Notes under the pieces: model-generated | Databases searched by the model: none | Seen by the model: only the letters and a program-made list of their open reading frames with translations | Told to the model about the DNA's origin: nothing | Assembly (NCBI RefSeq): GCF_000319305.2 | Contig: NZ_AMWJ02000001.1 | Span: 744,001-808,000 of the forward strand | Direction: 5' to 3' | Length of the DNA: 64,000 nt | Source: Pseudomonas bharatica CSV86 | Lineage (GTDB): Bacteria > Pseudomonadota > Gammaproteobacteria > Pseudomonadales > Pseudomonadaceae | Shown: positions 63,133 to 64,000 of the stretch, piece after piece | How the letters are laid out: the number at the start of each line of letters is the position of its first letter | Position numbering within the stretch: the first letter of the stretch is position 1 | Position numbers and translations under genes: made by a program

Positions 63133-64000
63133 TCAACCGCGGCGACGCAGTGCTTCGATGCGGTCTTCCAGCGGTGGGTGGCTCATCAGCAGGCCTGCCA
63201 GGCCCTGCTTCAGGCCGCCGTTGATGCCGAACGCATTCAGGGTGCTCGGCATCTGTACCGGTACGCCTTGCTCCGAGCGCAGGCGCTGCAGGGCGCTGAT
63301 CATCGCTCCGGTACCAGCCAGGCGGGCGCCGGCGTCGTCGGCGCGGTATTCGCGTTTGCGCGAGAACCACATGACGATGATGCTGGCGAGGATGCCCAGG
63401 ACCAGCTCGGCGATGATGGTCGCGATGTAGTAGGCGATTCCCTGGCCCTCTTCGTTCTTGAAGATCACCTTGTCGACGAAGTTGCCGAAGATCCGCGCAA
63501 AGAACATCACGAAGGTGTTCACCACGCCCTGGATCAGCGCCAGGGTAACCATGTCGCCGTTGGCGACGTGGCCTATCTCGTGGGCCAGTACGGCACGCAC
63601 TTCATCGGGCGAGAAGCGCTCCAGCAGGCCCTGGCTGACCGCGACCAGGGCATCGTTGCGGTTCCAGCCGGTGGCGAAGGCGTTGGCCTCGTAGGCCGGG
63701 AAGATACCCACTTCCGGCATCTTGATGCCGGCATTGCGGGACAGCTCCTCGACGGTTTGCAGCAGCCATTGCTCGTGGCGGGTACGCGGCTGGCTGATGA
63801 TCTGTGTACCGGTGCTCATCTTCGCCATCCACTTGGAGATGAACAGCGAGATCAGCGAGCCGGCAAAGCCGAACACGGCACAGAACACCAGCAACGAGTC
63901 GAGCTTCAGGTCGACGCCGTTGGCCGCCATGATCCCGTTGAAGCCGAACAGGCTCAGGGTGATGCTGGCAACCAGCACGACCGCGAGGTTGGTGGCTACG
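63133..64000 (-). CDS. htpX: HtpX membrane zinc protease, N-terminus cut by window edge
   Basis: HtpX is an inner-membrane metalloprotease that degrades misfolded membrane proteins under heat or envelope stress. The visible part of about 288 residues has TM1 (end), TM2 ([20 protein letters not shown]), the catalytic HEIGH with the gluzincin EYRADDAGA helix, and two further helices. The frame is open at 64000 and reads [20 protein letters not shown] back from the edge, so only about eight residues are missing. Confidence 0.96.
   Translation of the reverse strand, partial: VATNLAVVLVASITLSLFGFNGIMAANGVDLKLDSLLVFCAVFGFAGSLISLFISKWMAKMSTGTQIISQPRTRHEQWLLQTVEELSRNAGIKMPEVGIFPAYEANAFATGWNRNDALVAVSQGLLERFSPDEVRAVLAHEIGHVANGDMVTLALIQGVVNTFVMFFARIFGNFVDKVIFKNEEGQGIAYYIATIIAELVLGILASIIVMWFSRKREYRADDAGARLAGTGAMISALQRLRSEQGVPVQMPSTLNAFGINGGLKQGLAGLLMSHPPLEDRIEALRRRG

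Overview
The window is chromosomal DNA from a Pseudomonas of the fluorescens/putida lineage. Evidence: GC-rich genes with strong AAGGAG-type ribosome binding sites; lineage-typical gene orders (wbpL-wbpM-comEA, prmB...aroC, earP-efp, ohr-ohrR); Pseudomonas-restricted small families (DUF3509-like and DUF2897-like proteins); and many REP/REPIN palindromes built on the GTGGGAGC core. No CRISPR array, prophage or plasmid backbone is visible.

Layout. 1-6.7 kb is the 3' end of an O-antigen cluster: a membrane protein fragment, two SDR-type sugar epimerases, a family 4 glycosyltransferase, a WbpL-type initiating transferase and WbpM. 7.0-7.6 kb holds a ComEA-like secreted protein and a small DUF2897-like gene. 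7671-10655 is a complete ISL3-family element with 24-bp terminal inverted repeats and a perfect 8-bp target duplication. It carries an ArsR regulator and a cysteine-rich ArsP-like permease as cargo, and it sits upstream of pyrF. 10.7-29 kb is mostly core metabolism and transport: pyrF, oxidoreductases, MFS carriers, a MocR regulator, a chemoreceptor, benE, GST, folE, Smr, prmB and aroC. 29-48 kb mixes Pseudomonas hypothetical genes with a ZIP transporter, a phosphoglycerol transferase, the ATP-grasp/alpha-E/transglutaminase operon, tRNA-Ser(GGA) and a TonB-dependent receptor. 48-64 kb holds three LysR regulators with their neighbours, a GreA/B-like protein, earP-efp, the ohr/ohrR peroxide module, class II DAHP synthase, a DEAD-box helicase with a long leader, tpm and the start-truncated htpX.

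Two things stand out. First, the ISL3 element is a self-contained regulated-transporter transposon, with two near-identical operator-like boxes flanking a promoter-like sequence. Second, ten single-base losses, nearly all in short homopolymers, break eight otherwise intact genes. All are deletions, so this looks more like uncorrected consensus error than decay. One of them makes the MocR regulator read through in frame into the chemoreceptor, giving a spurious 1162-residue fusion.

Molecular logic worth noting: EarP lies immediately upstream of its substrate EF-P, which has Arg32. ohr and ohrR share the same tandem operator-like box. The acireductone dioxygenase-like protein at 29.1 kb and the isochorismatase-like protein at 23 kb both lack canonical catalytic residues.
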